Counted from the stretch's first letter, positions 33,729-43,939 are shown. The stretch is DNA of 54,219 nt from CAZVGZ01 sp964627605 (GCA_964627605.1 CAZVGZ010000025.1:1-54219), one strand, 5' to 3'. Translations and numbers: made by a program. The notes: generated by a model not told the origin, from the letters alone.

Positions 33729-35483
33729 TTATGAGTCTACAGACCTGCGTACATCAAGATACTGCTCACTGGCTCTTACATAGCCGTGCTCGACGAGCCA
33801 GTCCAGAATTCGTCGCCCGTTCGTCTCTCCAGAACAGTCGATCGTATCCAAAACCATCTCTGGATTTTCAGGGGCCTCATATGGGTCATCGATCCCGGTA
33901 AACCCTTTGATCTCACCCCGGCGCGCCTTGGCGTACATCCCTTTTACGTCGCGTTTCTCGCACTCGCTTAACGGGGTGTCCACAAATACCTCTACGAAAC
34001 CCTCGCCCACCATCTCTCTGACCTGATCGCGAACAGCGATGTAGGGGCTGATGGCGGCGCAGATCGCCACGCCACCATGTTTCACAATCTCCGAAGCGAC
34101 ATAACCGATTCTAAGTATGTTGGTGTCCCTATCCTCTTTACTGAACCCTAACCCTTTGGAGAGGTTGGTGCGGACAACGTCGCCATCAAGCACCGTCACA
34201 CGACGCCCGAGCTCTTGCAGCAAATCAAGAAGCACATCAGCAACAGTCGATTTGCCCGATCCGCTAAGGCCGGTCATCCAGATACACACTCCCTGCTGAT
34301 GCCGTGGTGGGTATGCGTCCGCTAAAATGTCCGCGACCTCTGGACGGGTGAACCATCCTGGAAGCGTGCGCCCCCTGTTTAGGTAGTCATCGCGCACCTG
34401 CGTACCAGAGATCGACTCTGTTTTGGTCCCTTCAGCGACGACAGAGACATCTTCATACCGGTCCTCTTCAGGCAGATGCACAAACAGTTTGAACGGCACC
34501 ACGCCCACGCCCAGTTCATCGCTGTATTTTTCCGCAGCCTCCATGGCGTCATACGGCCCATATATCGGCTCACCATCAGAACCGTTGCCAGGGCCGGCAT
34601 GATCGCGCCCAACTATGAGATGATTGGCACCGTAGTTTCGGCGGATAATCATGTGCCATAGTGCCTCCCTGGGCCCGCCCATCCTCATCGCCAACGGCAG
34701 CAGTGAAAGAACGATCCTGTCTGGGTCGTAGTGGTTGTCCGCCAACGCTTTATAGGTACGGACCCGTGTAAAATAGTCCACGTCTCCAGGCTTGGTCATC
34801 CCCACCACCGGGTGAAGCAGCAGAACTCCGTCAATCTCGTCGGTGGCGCGCTTGGTCAGCTCTTCATGGACACGATGCATCGGGTTACGCGTCTGAAACG
34901 CCACGACATTCTCATGCCCATCTCTCTCAAGACGATCCCTCACCTGCGAGGGAGTCGGTCGCAACTCGGCGAAATCGTGATGAATGGGAAGCTGAAGCAC
35001 TTGTAGCCGACCAGCGATATTCATCTTCGGCCATCGGCGCATCTCCGCGACGATCGGGTGCGCAGCATCTGTCGTCCCAAAAGCTTTGGCGGCGGTCTCC
35101 TCACAGTTCCACCTATAGATCTCTTCTATATCCATCACCGCCAGCAGGTTGTTTTTTGAGTCCCTAAGCGCAAGCTGGCGTCCAATGTCTAGGTCATCAC
35201 CAACCTCAACAGGCAGCGTCACCGGGATGGGAAACAGCGTGCCGTCTTTGAGCCGCATCTCATCCAACACCGACTGAAAATCCTCTTCACCCATAAAACC
35301 GATCAGCGGCGAAAACCCGCCGTTGGCCAAAAGCTCCAGGTCGCACACCGCCCGGTCCGAAAGCTGTCGGGAGGGCAGTGATGCAGACAGGTCTTTGAGC
35401 TCGCTCGCAGTGGGTTCGTCCACCACCAGATCGGACAGCTCGCCACAATAGGGTTCAATCAGTGTTGCTATCGTTGCGCTCAA
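33729..35483 (-). CDS. Bifunctional sulfate adenylyltransferase / APS kinase
   Basis: A fused enzyme of 584 residues that activates sulfate to APS and phosphorylates it to PAPS. The N-terminal PUA-like and ATP sulfurylase parts include FQTRNPMHRVHEELTKRA (ATP-binding QxRNP and HxxH), VGRDHAGPG and SGTQVRDDYL. The C-terminal kinase begins at about 390 with TGLSGSGKSTVADVLLDLL (Walker A) and has GDVVRTNLSKGLGFSKEDR. Both halves look complete. The gene lies between cysH and the siroheme genes. The order sulfurylase-kinase is the one seen in several bacteria and fungi. Confidence 0.95.
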   Translation of the reverse strand: MSATIATLIEPYCGELSDLVVDEPTASELKDLSASLPSRQLSDRAVCDLELLANGGFSPLIGFMGEEDFQSVLDEMRLKDGTLFPIPVTLPVEVGDDLDIGRQLALRDSKNNLLAVMDIEEIYRWNCEETAAKAFGTTDAAHPIVAEMRRWPKMNIAGRLQVLQLPIHHDFAELRPTPSQVRDRLERDGHENVVAFQTRNPMHRVHEELTKRATDEIDGVLLLHPVVGMTKPGDVDYFTRVRTYKALADNHYDPDRIVLSLLPLAMRMGGPREALWHMIIRRNYGANHLIVGRDHAGPGNGSDGEPIYGPYDAMEAAEKYSDELGVGVVPFKLFVHLPEEDRYEDVSVVAEGTKTESISGTQVRDDYLNRGRTLPGWFTRPEVADILADAYPPRHQQGVCIWMTGLSGSGKSTVADVLLDLLQELGRRVTVLDGDVVRTNLSKGLGFSKEDRDTNILRIGYVASEIVKHGGVAICAAISPYIAVRDQVREMVGEGFVEVFVDTPLSECEKRDVKGMYAKARRGEIKGFTGIDDPYEAPENPEMVLDTIDCSGETNGRRILDWLVEHGYVRASEQYLDVRRSVDS

Positions 35484-35729
35484 GTTGACATTCCCTCTCT
35501 CGAGATTTCATGCAGGCTCCCCTGCGTCGATGCCACGTCTATCGCACCAAAATATACCTATTTATGACTAGTATGGTCAACTCTCTCAACAATATCCGCC
35601 AAACCCCGTTCCTTTGGGCAATATCTGAAAATTCGTCGGAGGATCGTAGATGCTGCTTTTGGAGGGCACCAGGTACTCAAGAAGTGATTTCCGACGGTCC
35701 ATACTGATGCGATTACCGGCCCAAGAATA

Positions 35730-36512
35730 TCAGCCTATTAGGTCTCGTAGCTCCGATTCCATACTCCCGTCAGCAGGCGACGCCCAGTGGAGTCCGCACT
35801 CTTTCACGGCATCCTCCCACCACCAACGCCCCGCCCGCGAATCTTCGCCTGGCTCTGTGGGCCTGGAACATGGTTGACATCCGATACTGGCGTACCCCTG
35901 CCCATACAGCGGGTGGATGGGCACGTCGTTACCCCTGACGTAGTCCCACAGTTGGGCTTCTGACCAGTCCGCTAGCGGCGCGATCTTCGCTATCCCACCA
36001 TGTTTGCTATCAATCGCAATCTTGGGCACGTTCGCTCTTTCGGCGCTATCGTCCCTCTTAAGGCCGGTGAACCACGCTCCGGTATCCCCAAGCCCTCTGG
36101 CAAGAGGCTCGACCTTGCGCACCTGACAGCACAGTTTTCTCGCCTCAGTCGAATCGTAAAACAGGTTCGGTCCCCAACGCGTTACCATCGCCTCCAACGC
36201 GCTGGCATCAGGATGGAGCACTTCCACTACAATGCCATACCGCTCTCTGACCTTTTCGATAGTGTCGTATGTTTCCTGGTGCAGCCGTCCGGTGTCAAGC
36301 GTAAATACCCTGACTCTGGGATCAACTCTGTGCGCTATATCCAGAATCGCCATCCCAGCGGCCTGAAAACTGCTGCATACAGCCACAGAGCCACCCCAAC
36401 GCTCTATCGTCCAGGCTATCACATCTTGGGCTGATGCAACCTCAAATTCGCCCGACAACCGTTCGGCTTCATCTTTTGTGAGCAGCGCGACTTCACTTGC
36501 GAGTTCACCCAT
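35730..36512 (-). CDS. cysH: Adenylylsulfate (APS/PAPS) reductase
   Basis: A 260-residue reductase giving sulfite from APS or PAPS. The nucleotide loop is AVCSSFQAAGMAI; TLDTGRLHQETYDT is conserved; the catalytic Cys is in KECGLHW near the C-terminus. The two Cys pairs KLCCQVRKVEPL and IGCQPCSRP are the 4Fe-4S ligands of APS-specific reductases, which PAPS-type enzymes lack. This contrasts with the APS kinase encoded by the next gene. The second Met (36512) is preferred. The 246 bases to the sat/cysC gene show no other gene. Confidence 0.93.
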   Translation of the reverse strand: MGELASEVALLTKDEAERLSGEFEVASAQDVIAWTIERWGGSVAVCSSFQAAGMAILDIAHRVDPRVRVFTLDTGRLHQETYDTIEKVRERYGIVVEVLHPDASALEAMVTRWGPNLFYDSTEARKLCCQVRKVEPLARGLGDTGAWFTGLKRDDSAERANVPKIAIDSKHGGIAKIAPLADWSEAQLWDYVRGNDVPIHPLYGQGYASIGCQPCSRPTEPGEDSRAGRWWWEDAVKECGLHWASPADGSMESELRDLIG

Positions 36513-36679
36513 CACTTCTCCTTTTTATTTCCCGGCGATGCGACGCTATTCTAGCTACCCAAACAGCCAGCGTTCCACCTGACCGATCTGTTGGAAACGG
36601 GATTGGAAAGCGGCTCAATTGTAAACATATGCTGACCACAGCCCAGATCATCTGGGGTGCAAACCGGTTTGATTTAGTC

Positions 36680-38362
36680 CTAACCAGCAATTTCAGACGC
36701 GTCTACTATCGAATAGCGATAGCCCTGCTCAGCCAAGAACAGTTGCCTGTTCATCGCAAACTCCTGCTCCCTAGTATGCTGAGTTACAAGCGAATAGAAA
36801 GACGCCTGGCCGCCGTCGGCTTTAGGCCTCAGGATTCGACCCAACCTCTGCGCTTCCTCTTGACGTGATCCGAACGTGCCAGACACCTGTATCAACACGT
36901 TCGCATCAGGAAGGTCGATGGCGAAATTCCCCACTTTAGAAACCACCAACGTATTGAGATCACCACCGCGAAACTGGTCGTACAACTCCTGCCGGACGCT
37001 GTTGGCGGTTCGCCCTGTGATAAGTGGCGCACCTATCCTTTTGGCAACGTCAGCCACCTGATCGAGGTACTGACCGATGATGAGAACCTGGTCATCGGCG
37101 TGACGCTCCAACAGAGCCTTGAGGACGTGATGTTTTCCTGGGTTTTCAGCCGCTAATCTGACTTTGCGCCGCCCGTCAGCTACCGCGTACGGCAGTTCGC
37201 CTTCTTCGGGCATCGGTATTCTGACCTCAGTGCAGACAGCTGGGGCTATCCACCCTTGGCGCTCCAACACTTTCCAAGGCACATCATATCGTTTGGGCCC
37301 GATCAGGCTGAAAACATCGGCCTCGTTGCCATCTTCCCTGACCAACGTCGCTGTTAGCCCCAACCGCCGACGAGCCTGTATCTCCGCCGTCACCCTGAAA
37401 ACCGGCGCAGGGAGAAGATGAACCTCATCGTAAAGAATCAGGCCCCAGTTCATCGAAGTGAAAATCCCAAAATGCGGAAACTTTTCGGTTTTTTTGGGGC
37501 GATAGGTGAGCATCTGATAGGTGGTGATGGTCACCGGTCGGATGTTCTTCTCCTCACCTGAATACTCGCCGATCTGATCCTCAGTGAGGGTAGATTTCTC
37601 CAACAGTTCGCGCCGCCACTGCCTCACTGCGGTAATGGATGTTGTCATTATCAGTGTGTGCGTCGAAAGCCTCTCCATGACAGCCATCCCGACAACCGTC
37701 TTACCTGCACCACAGGGAAGTACCACCACCCCGCTGCCTCCATCCGCCGATCCCCCAACATCAAATAGCGCCGCCGCCTCAATCTGGTAGTCCCTTAAGG
37801 CAAACGGTTGACCCAAAGTCGTCTGTGGTCGCACGCTGAACGGCAGCGGGTCTCCAGTGACATAACCGGCCAAATCCTCCACCGGATATCCTATCTTTAT
37901 CAGCGCCTGCTTGATGTGTCCACGTCGATCTGGCGAGACCACCACACTAGTTGGCCCAACCTGGCGATCAAGGAATTTTGTGGCATCTTTGTTGGAGCAC
38001 ATCTCGGTCATCAGAACCGGCGTATCCGCCGTCAACATCAGATCGACACCATCCCTGGTCAGCTTTAGGCGACCGTAACGCGTGGAAAATTCGCGAACAT
38101 CGGCGATGACCGCTCTGGGCACCTCATACTTAGCCCAGTGAGTCATCCCATCGATAATTTCTTCGGGGGACATTCCCGCAGAGGCCGCATTCCAGAGCGA
38201 AAGCGGCGTTATCCGATAAGTATGGATGTGTTCGGGGCTTTTCTCCAACTCGGCGAAACGTGCAAGCGAGTCGCGAGCCGCCGGATAGTTGGGGCTATCG
38301 ACTTCAGCGAGCACAGTCCGGTCAGACTGAATGATTAGCGGATTGTCAGGTGAGTGAGACAT
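36680..38362 (-). CDS. XPB/Rad25-type DNA helicase
   Basis: A superfamily-2 helicase of 560 residues. The N-terminal 200 residues match the bacterial XPB N-domain (LRDYQIEAAALF follows it). Helicase motifs: Walker A LPCGAGKTVVGMAV, motif II LILYDEVHLLPA, motif III GLTATLVREDG with the RED element, and motif VI RQEEAQRLGRILRPK. Homologues act in nucleotide excision repair, unwinding DNA around damage. The archaeal partner nuclease Bax1 is not nearby. The gene stands alone; a 164-base gap separates it from cysH. Confidence 0.94.
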   Translation of the reverse strand: MSHSPDNPLIIQSDRTVLAEVDSPNYPAARDSLARFAELEKSPEHIHTYRITPLSLWNAASAGMSPEEIIDGMTHWAKYEVPRAVIADVREFSTRYGRLKLTRDGVDLMLTADTPVLMTEMCSNKDATKFLDRQVGPTSVVVSPDRRGHIKQALIKIGYPVEDLAGYVTGDPLPFSVRPQTTLGQPFALRDYQIEAAALFDVGGSADGGSGVVVLPCGAGKTVVGMAVMERLSTHTLIMTTSITAVRQWRRELLEKSTLTEDQIGEYSGEEKNIRPVTITTYQMLTYRPKKTEKFPHFGIFTSMNWGLILYDEVHLLPAPVFRVTAEIQARRRLGLTATLVREDGNEADVFSLIGPKRYDVPWKVLERQGWIAPAVCTEVRIPMPEEGELPYAVADGRRKVRLAAENPGKHHVLKALLERHADDQVLIIGQYLDQVADVAKRIGAPLITGRTANSVRQELYDQFRGGDLNTLVVSKVGNFAIDLPDANVLIQVSGTFGSRQEEAQRLGRILRPKADGGQASFYSLVTQHTREQEFAMNRQLFLAEQGYRYSIVDASEIAG

Positions 38363-38567
38363 TTTTTATGGATATTGCAGTTTCGTCAGGTCTTACGAAG
38401 CGGAACGAATTTCTGAAGATAGGGAACAAGAGGCATGTCCGGCAAACGACGTACGTTTCTCAAAGAAAAGACGCACTCGAAATGCGCTCCTCATTTGGTT
38501 CAGGCGGATCTGTCAACAACTCGGTTCCGCGTGTGTGTCTATCCTCAAGAAAATCACCGAGGTGGGA

Positions 38568-39318
38568 ATGTCACTGATTAGCGACGGCGACATAAGAGAT
38601 TTCCACGATCTGGGCTTTTTCGTCACCGAACCGATGTGGCCCACGCACGATTTGGCGGAGATGGCCCGAGAGTCCGACCGCATTCACGCTGGGGCGCTTG
38701 ACGAAGCCAGCGCCTGTGGCGAATCGCAAGAGGGTTATGGAATATCTTAGATAGCGCCCGTTTATAGGTGCCGCGCACTCAAGAAGCGCACTGTGCGCAG
38801 ACTGGGTTCACTCGCCTATCTACCAGGAAGCGTGCTCTCAGCTTATTGGCCCCGACGCCGATCTCTACTACAATCAGGTCGTCATCAAACCGCCAGCCCG
38901 TGGAAAACCGTTTGGGTGGCACCAGGATTCAGGCTACGTAGTCATCAAACCACTCAAATACATCACCTGCTGGACCGCCATCACTCAGACGTTCGTGGAG
39001 AACGGATGCGTGCGGGTTATTCCTGGCTCTCACTGATTGGGCCTTCTACCCCACGATGACATCAAGCAGACTCGATCGAAAGATGCGCGGTTGCCAGATG
39101 CCGACGCCGCAAAAAAAGAGGTTCTGGTGGAGATGGGAGCCGGGCAGGTTGCGGTTTTTAGTTCGCTGCTACTCCATAGAAGCGGCGCAAATTCATCTAG
39201 AAAGCTTCGTATGGGCTACGTCCCGCAGTATCACAGACCCGGTGTCATCAACGCTGAAACCGGGGAAAAAGCAGGCGATCAAGTGCCGATCCTACGAGGT
39301 GGTCAGCCCGTGAAATAG
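38568..39318 (+). pseudogene. Phytanoyl-CoA dioxygenase-like gene, broken twice
   Basis: Fe(II)/2-oxoglutarate oxygenase of about 250 residues. The first 60 residues (SDGDIRDFHDLGFFVTEP) run into TAG at 38748-38750. From 38755, in another frame, homology resumes with RPFIGAAHSRSALCADWV, SPIYQEACSQLIGPDADLYY and the iron motif FGWHQDSGY. At 39034-39036 a TGA stands inside PGSH-LGLLPHDD, where Arg or Lys is usual. The rest, with the distal His in SLLLHRSGAN, is intact to 39318. So there is one indel region around 38740-38755 plus one in-frame stop. GAGGTGGGA precedes the ATG. A methyltransferase gene follows. Confidence 0.88.
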
Positions 39319-39389
39319 TGCATAGCGATGACCACGCCCAGAATAGGCGATATCAGGATCAGAAACCCATTTTTGAAAGGACAGAGCCG

Positions 39390-40133
39390 GTGGCAAAGAC
39401 TCATCAATCAGACGATTGGGATCGCTACACAATGGACTATCAGAACCCCCACGAACAGCTCGAACCTGTTGACAACGAGATCGCCGTGGTGGACCAAGCC
39501 CTCAAAACTTTGGTGGTTGAAGGAATTCTACCTCATATCAGCTACGACACCGAAAAGATGCTGGCGCACAGGGCAGCTGTCCGAGACTCTTTCGAGATCC
39601 CCTGGACAGGCATCACCCCCAGAGTCCAGCGACTGCTGTACGGCATAAACGCGATCGCTCAGCCGAAAAACATGATCGCCGCCGGTATTTTCTGCGGCAA
39701 TACTTTTATTTCCAACGCTGGTGCTGCGGTGGGTCCAGGTGCGGCCTACACCGCGCAGAACCTGATCGGGGTTGAGATCAAACCTGAAGAGGCCGAACGC
39801 GCCGAGCGCAATGTTCGACGTATCGACCCTACAGGCGTGGCACGAATCGTCGCCGAAGACGGCGTGCAGACTGTCAGAGAGTTCGACGGTCAGATCGACC
39901 TTCTCTACCTTGACGCCGACGGAACCGACTCACGAGGTAAGGGTGTCTATCTCGACATTTCGGAAGCCGCGTACGACAAAATCCCCGACGGCGGTTTGGT
40001 TTTGGCCCACAACAGTGTCAACGCTGTCGAACGACTTACCCACTATTCCGATTTCGTCCGCGACCCGTCCAACTGCCGAGCGAGCGTAAACGTGGTAATC
40101 GACGGCGAGGGACTAGAAGTCACAGCAAAATAG
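39390..40133 (+). CDS. Class I SAM-dependent methyltransferase-like protein
   Basis: 247 residues from GTG 39390 (AAAGGAC upstream). The core resembles O-methyltransferases: MIAAGIFCGNTF as an altered motif I, IGVEIKPEEAERAERNVRRID with the acidic residue that would bind SAM ribose, RIVAEDGVQTV, and DLLYLDADGTDSRGKGVYL with the acidic metal-type motif. Motif I lacks the usual G-x-G-x-G. It directly follows the broken dioxygenase and precedes the URO-D-like gene by 38 bases. The substrate is unknown. Confidence 0.72.
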   Translation: MAKTHQSDDWDRYTMDYQNPHEQLEPVDNEIAVVDQALKTLVVEGILPHISYDTEKMLAHRAAVRDSFEIPWTGITPRVQRLLYGINAIAQPKNMIAAGIFCGNTFISNAGAAVGPGAAYTAQNLIGVEIKPEEAERAERNVRRIDPTGVARIVAEDGVQTVREFDGQIDLLYLDADGTDSRGKGVYLDISEAAYDKIPDGGLVLAHNSVNAVERLTHYSDFVRDPSNCRASVNVVIDGEGLEVTAK

Positions 40134-40171
40134 ACCCTTCGGGTTATTCTAATCGGGTTCAAGAGACAGCT

Positions 40172-41428
40172 ATGCCAGTATCAGAGAACGACAGAGATAT
40201 AGTCCGCCAGTTGGCGCATAGACTCGCCGAAGTCGCGGCACTGCCTATACAAAATCAGAACCGTAACAGTTGGAAAGCGCTCAACCGACTCGAACCTGTC
40301 AGGCCAATGGTCTTCATCAACGAGCTTCCTTGGGGCGAGGTCAACAAACACGATGACCTACAGTGCCACTGCGACGACGAATTCTGCCGCGACATCGAAT
40401 ACAGCTTAAGAGAGAAGCTGTATCTTTGGGAATACATGCCCGCCGACATGGTTATTGACCCGGTTTTCTACACTCAGACCGTTTTCAGCGACAGCGGCTA
40501 CGGTCTATCTCCTGTCACCGTCGAAGGCAGTTCTGACTACGGCATCGCCGCCCGCGACTACGTCCCAATAATGGAATCCGACGAGCAGATCGACGCCATA
40601 ACACTCCCAGAGATAACCCCTGATTGGCAGGCCACCGAAGACATCGCCGCAAAGACCTCCGAACTGATTGGCGATATAGTGCCCGTGGAGCGTAGAGGCG
40701 TGGTCCACATGTGGTGCGCACCGTGGGACCAGCTTATTCAGTGGTGGGGCATCCAGGAGCTATACACCGACATGAAGGACCGCCCGGAATACGTCAACCG
40801 TGGCGTCTCCAAAATGATGGACGTGCTCTGTTCGCGTCTCGATCAGCTCGAAGAGCACAACCTGTTGTCATTGTCCGACGGCAACCACCGTGTCGGCTCT
40901 GGCGGCCTGGGCATCACCGATCAACTTCCCCAGGACGATTACGATGGCACCCACGCCCGCCCAATAGATCAGTGGGGCACCTCCACCGGCCAGATTTTCT
41001 CGGAAGTCTCGCCGCAGATGCACGACGAGTTCTGTCTTCAGCACGAACTTCGTTGGCTCGAAAGATTTGGTCTCAACTGCTACGGCTGCTGCGAACCGCT
41101 CCACAACAAACTCGAAATACTGAAGCAGATTCCCCGCCTTAGGCGCATCTCCATGAGCGCGTGGGTAGACATAGACCAAGCCGCAGAGCAGATGGGCCAG
41201 GAGTATATCTTCTCCCACAAACCCAATCCAGCCGTATTCGCGTGGGATACCTGGCAGCCCGAAGAAACCCGCACAATGCTTGAAGGTGCCCTCGAAAAAG
41301 CCGAAGGCTGCGTCGTCGAAATCGTAATGAAAGACGTCTCCACCTGTCGCAACGACCCGCAGCGCCTCTGGGACTGGTGCCGCATCGCCGTCGAAGTCGC
41401 CGAACAGCACGCAATGACCACGGCATAG
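40172..41428 (+). CDS. URO-D superfamily protein (methyltransferase-like)
   Basis: A 418-residue protein of the uroporphyrinogen decarboxylase superfamily, in the subgroup common in Poribacteria- and Latescibacteria-like genomes rather than the heme enzyme itself. MVFINELPWGEV, VHMWCAPWDQ, and GLNCYGCCEPLHNKLE with a Cys-rich zinc-type site near 307-322 suggest a relative of cobalamin- or zinc-dependent methyltransferases. The heme-pathway substrate motifs are absent. It follows the methyltransferase-like gene and probably shares its transcript. No corrinoid protein gene is nearby. Confidence 0.75.
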   Translation: MPVSENDRDIVRQLAHRLAEVAALPIQNQNRNSWKALNRLEPVRPMVFINELPWGEVNKHDDLQCHCDDEFCRDIEYSLREKLYLWEYMPADMVIDPVFYTQTVFSDSGYGLSPVTVEGSSDYGIAARDYVPIMESDEQIDAITLPEITPDWQATEDIAAKTSELIGDIVPVERRGVVHMWCAPWDQLIQWWGIQELYTDMKDRPEYVNRGVSKMMDVLCSRLDQLEEHNLLSLSDGNHRVGSGGLGITDQLPQDDYDGTHARPIDQWGTSTGQIFSEVSPQMHDEFCLQHELRWLERFGLNCYGCCEPLHNKLEILKQIPRLRRISMSAWVDIDQAAEQMGQEYIFSHKPNPAVFAWDTWQPEETRTMLEGALEKAEGCVVEIVMKDVSTCRNDPQRLWDWCRIAVEVAEQHAMTTA

Positions 41429-41626
41429 CAGGAGGTGTCTGGCGGCAAATCGAAATGACAAAGGTTGGCAGCGGATCGCATCTCATTCAGATTGGTAGTT
41501 TGGGTATCAGAAAACAGTCGTTACCAGCGATTCGGAACCTGTGCTGAGTCATCCGTGCGGAATTCGTGACGGATGCACTTGCTGTGTCCTCCAAATGAAT
41601 GATTCCTCCTGCTCTTGAGGTTGACA

Positions 41627-42354
41627 ATGAACCCCAGTCTATCGCCAGACCTTCAGATGCAATACATGCGCCCAGGGCAGGTAGAGACCGCCGGTCGAGT
41701 GTGTCCGGTAGTGTATGTGCCGTGTGGTCCCATCGAGTGGCACGGCCTGCACAACCCATTGGGATATGATGTAATCAAAGCGCATAGCATCGTCGTCAAA
41801 GCAGCCGAAAAGTTCGGTGGCGTGGTCTATTCACCAGTCTATTTCCATTCCGATTTCGATCAGAACCACCTTGTACAGATCCTCACACACCTGTTCGAGC
41901 AGCTAAAAAGACCGGCTATCGCGTCATCATCGGCGTCTCCGGCCACAACGTCCACAGCCAGATCGACATGATCGAAGCTGGCCTAAAACCAGCTCTGGAA
42001 GACGGCACAGCGGTGGGCATTGGTCTCTGGGAGATCACGCTTAGTCAATCCGAGGAATTCAACACCGACCACGCCGCCAAGTGGGAGACATCGGATATGA
42101 TGTTCTTTTATCCCGATCAGGTGGACATGAGCACTCTGGGCGACGACGAGATGATCTTGGATATGCGAGCGCCATGGGGCATAGGTGGCCTCGATCCCCG
42201 TGAACATGCCAGCGTCGAGGTCGGTAGGCGCAATGTCGAACTGGCATCGGACGCGCTTGGTGAAAAGGCGAAAGAGATGTTGGTCTCACTGCCAGAAGAC
42301 CAACGCAATTTCAACATGGAAAGTTTGATCCCTGACAACTGGTGGATGGTGTGA
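41627..42354 (+). pseudogene. Creatininase-family gene with a one-base frameshift
   Basis: About 242 residues if repaired. The first part has VVYVPCGPIEWHGLHNPLGYD with the Glu, His and Asp metal ligands. At the A run 41906-41910 the frame changes: one more A would give QLKKTGYRVIIGVSGHN, with the conserved GHN, and then continue with HSQIDMIEAGLKPAL to 42354. As written, translation stops about 20 residues after the run. GAGG lies upstream of the ATG. Homopolymer loss is a frequent sequencing error, so the gene may be whole in the organism. Confidence 0.88.
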
Positions 42355-42434
42355 CACCGACCCGCGATATCGTATGATCTACGTGATCGGGCACTATCTG
42401 TCATTCCGGAATGAACCTATAAACGAGGCCACTA

Positions 42435-43508
42435 ATGAGCACTGACGATCTAGCGCTGCAACCTGCGATCATCAACACCCAGCCTGGCTGGGAGTACGAG
42501 TCATCTACCCGCCGATTTCAAGGCATACCAGGCATTGAACGAACATCTGGTGGACGCCTGTGGGCAACGTGGTACGGCGGTGGTGACGGAGAGGACGAAG
42601 GCAACTACGTCGTTCTCGCTACGAGTGACGATGACGGTACAAAGTGGCGCGACCCGATTCTGGTAATCGACCTCCCAGGGCACGTTCGCGCGTTTGATCC
42701 GTGTCTCTGGATTGATCCCGAAGAGAAGCTGTGGCTATTCTGGTCACAAAGCGTCCCCCACTGGGATGGCCGTGCAGGTGTATGGTGCATCAACAGCGAC
42801 GACCCTGAATCCGAGACCCCCAAATGGTTTGAACCCCGACGCCTCACCAACGGTGTTATGATGAACAAACCCACCGTACTCAGTTCAGGCGAGTGGCTGC
42901 TCCCTACAGCAGTGTGGCGAACAGACAGACCCGACTTTCCAGAGCTTGACCACGAGCGCTTTTCGAACGTCCTGGCGTCGTACGACAGCGGTCGAACATT
43001 CTCAATCATCGGAGGTGCCGATGTCCCAAACCGCTGGGGTGACGAGCATATGATTGTCGAACGAAACGACCGCACACTCTGGATGCTCGTCCGTACCAGA
43101 TACGGCATTGGTGAGAGCATCTCCAACGATCGCGGCCACACCTGGAGCGACGGCCAACCGACCGACATCAAAGGCCCAGATTCGCGGTTCTACATCCGCC
43201 GCCTTATCTCCGGCAACCTTCTCTTGGTCAACCACGACAACTCAGATCAGCGCACAAACATGACCGCCTACCTCTCCCAAGACGACGGCAAAACTTGGCA
43301 AGGTGGGCTTCTTCTGGACGGACGCGACGCCGTATCATATCCTGACGGAACGCAGAGCGAAGACGGACTGATATATATCATCTACGACCGCAGCCGTCGC
43401 GAAGATATGGAGATTCTGATCGCCATCTTCCGCGAGGAGGACATTTTGGCCGAAAAGCCGATATCAGGAGAGGTCCGTCTGCATGTTCTCTGCAACAAAG
43501 GCGGATAG
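42435..43508 (+). CDS. Sialidase-like BNR-repeat protein
   Basis: A 357-residue six-bladed propeller. RFQGIPGIERTSGGRLWATW resembles the F/Y-R-I-P start of sialidases, and three Asp boxes are visible (ASYDSGRTFS, SNDRGHTWSD, SQDDGKTWQ). An Arg pair in RFYIRRLISGNLL could belong to the active-site triad. It has no signal peptide. It is distinct in sequence from the one at 14303. Downstream lies a glycoside hydrolase fragment, so the locus once served sugar removal from glycans; true sialidase activity is unproven. Confidence 0.82.
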   Translation: MSTDDLALQPAIINTQPGWEYESSTRRFQGIPGIERTSGGRLWATWYGGGDGEDEGNYVVLATSDDDGTKWRDPILVIDLPGHVRAFDPCLWIDPEEKLWLFWSQSVPHWDGRAGVWCINSDDPESETPKWFEPRRLTNGVMMNKPTVLSSGEWLLPTAVWRTDRPDFPELDHERFSNVLASYDSGRTFSIIGGADVPNRWGDEHMIVERNDRTLWMLVRTRYGIGESISNDRGHTWSDGQPTDIKGPDSRFYIRRLISGNLLLVNHDNSDQRTNMTAYLSQDDGKTWQGGLLLDGRDAVSYPDGTQSEDGLIYIIYDRSRREDMEILIAIFREEDILAEKPISGEVRLHVLCNKGG

Positions 43509-43534
43509 ACAGCGCCGGAATCTTACATAGGAGT

Positions 43535-43939
43535 GTGTCGAACAGGTCTGAGGCGTGGCATGTTGTGGGTCTATTCAACTGGGGAGAGCTAAACGACGAA
43601 AACGACTCCAGCCCATCCAAAGACATCGCTGTCAGAGTTGAAAAACTTGGGCTGAACGATGAGCAGACCTATCTGGCCTACGAGTTCTGGAGCAGAAAGT
43701 TTCTTGGCACCGTGCGCCGCAAGCTCAGTGTGGAGGTACCATCGCATCAGGTGGCGGTCGTCCCGCTCAAACCCCGTCGAGATCACCCCCAGTTCCTATC
43801 AAGGAACCGCCACATAAGTCAGGGCGCTACTGACATTGTGAGAATCAGATGGGCCGCCCCAATAAAAACTTTGAGGGGACTATCGGCTGTTGTCGAGGGA
43901 TTTCATCATAGATACACCATCGCGATACCTCGTGGCTGA
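43535..43939 (+). pseudogene. C-terminal fragment of a glycoside hydrolase
   Basis: 134 residues that look like the beta-sandwich end of an alpha-galactosidase/alpha-glucosidase-type enzyme: WHVVGLFNWGE, EKLGLNDEQTYLAYEFW, KFLGTVRRKLSVEVPSHQ and RDHPQFLSRNRHISQG are in the usual order. The catalytic barrel, several hundred residues, is missing; only 26 bases separate this fragment from the sialidase-like gene. The frame is open to a normal stop. I read it as a deletion remnant. Confidence 0.65.

Noticed and set aside
38754..38798. GCGC units at 38754, 38773, 38786 and 38795 at the dioxygenase break
   Set aside because: Spacings of 19, 13 and 9 do not keep the helical phase.
1133..39036. Recoding of TAA or TGA as a sense codon
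   Set aside because: Many intact genes end in TAA, TGA or TAG at the expected C-terminus, the stops inside genes occur in only three or four places, and the only tRNA seen is tRNA-Met. Simple mutation or error is enough.
39034..39036. Selenocysteine at the TGA of the dioxygenase-like gene
   Set aside because: The position normally holds Arg or Lys outside the iron site, and no hairpin resembling a SECIS element is evident right after it. The gene is also broken upstream.
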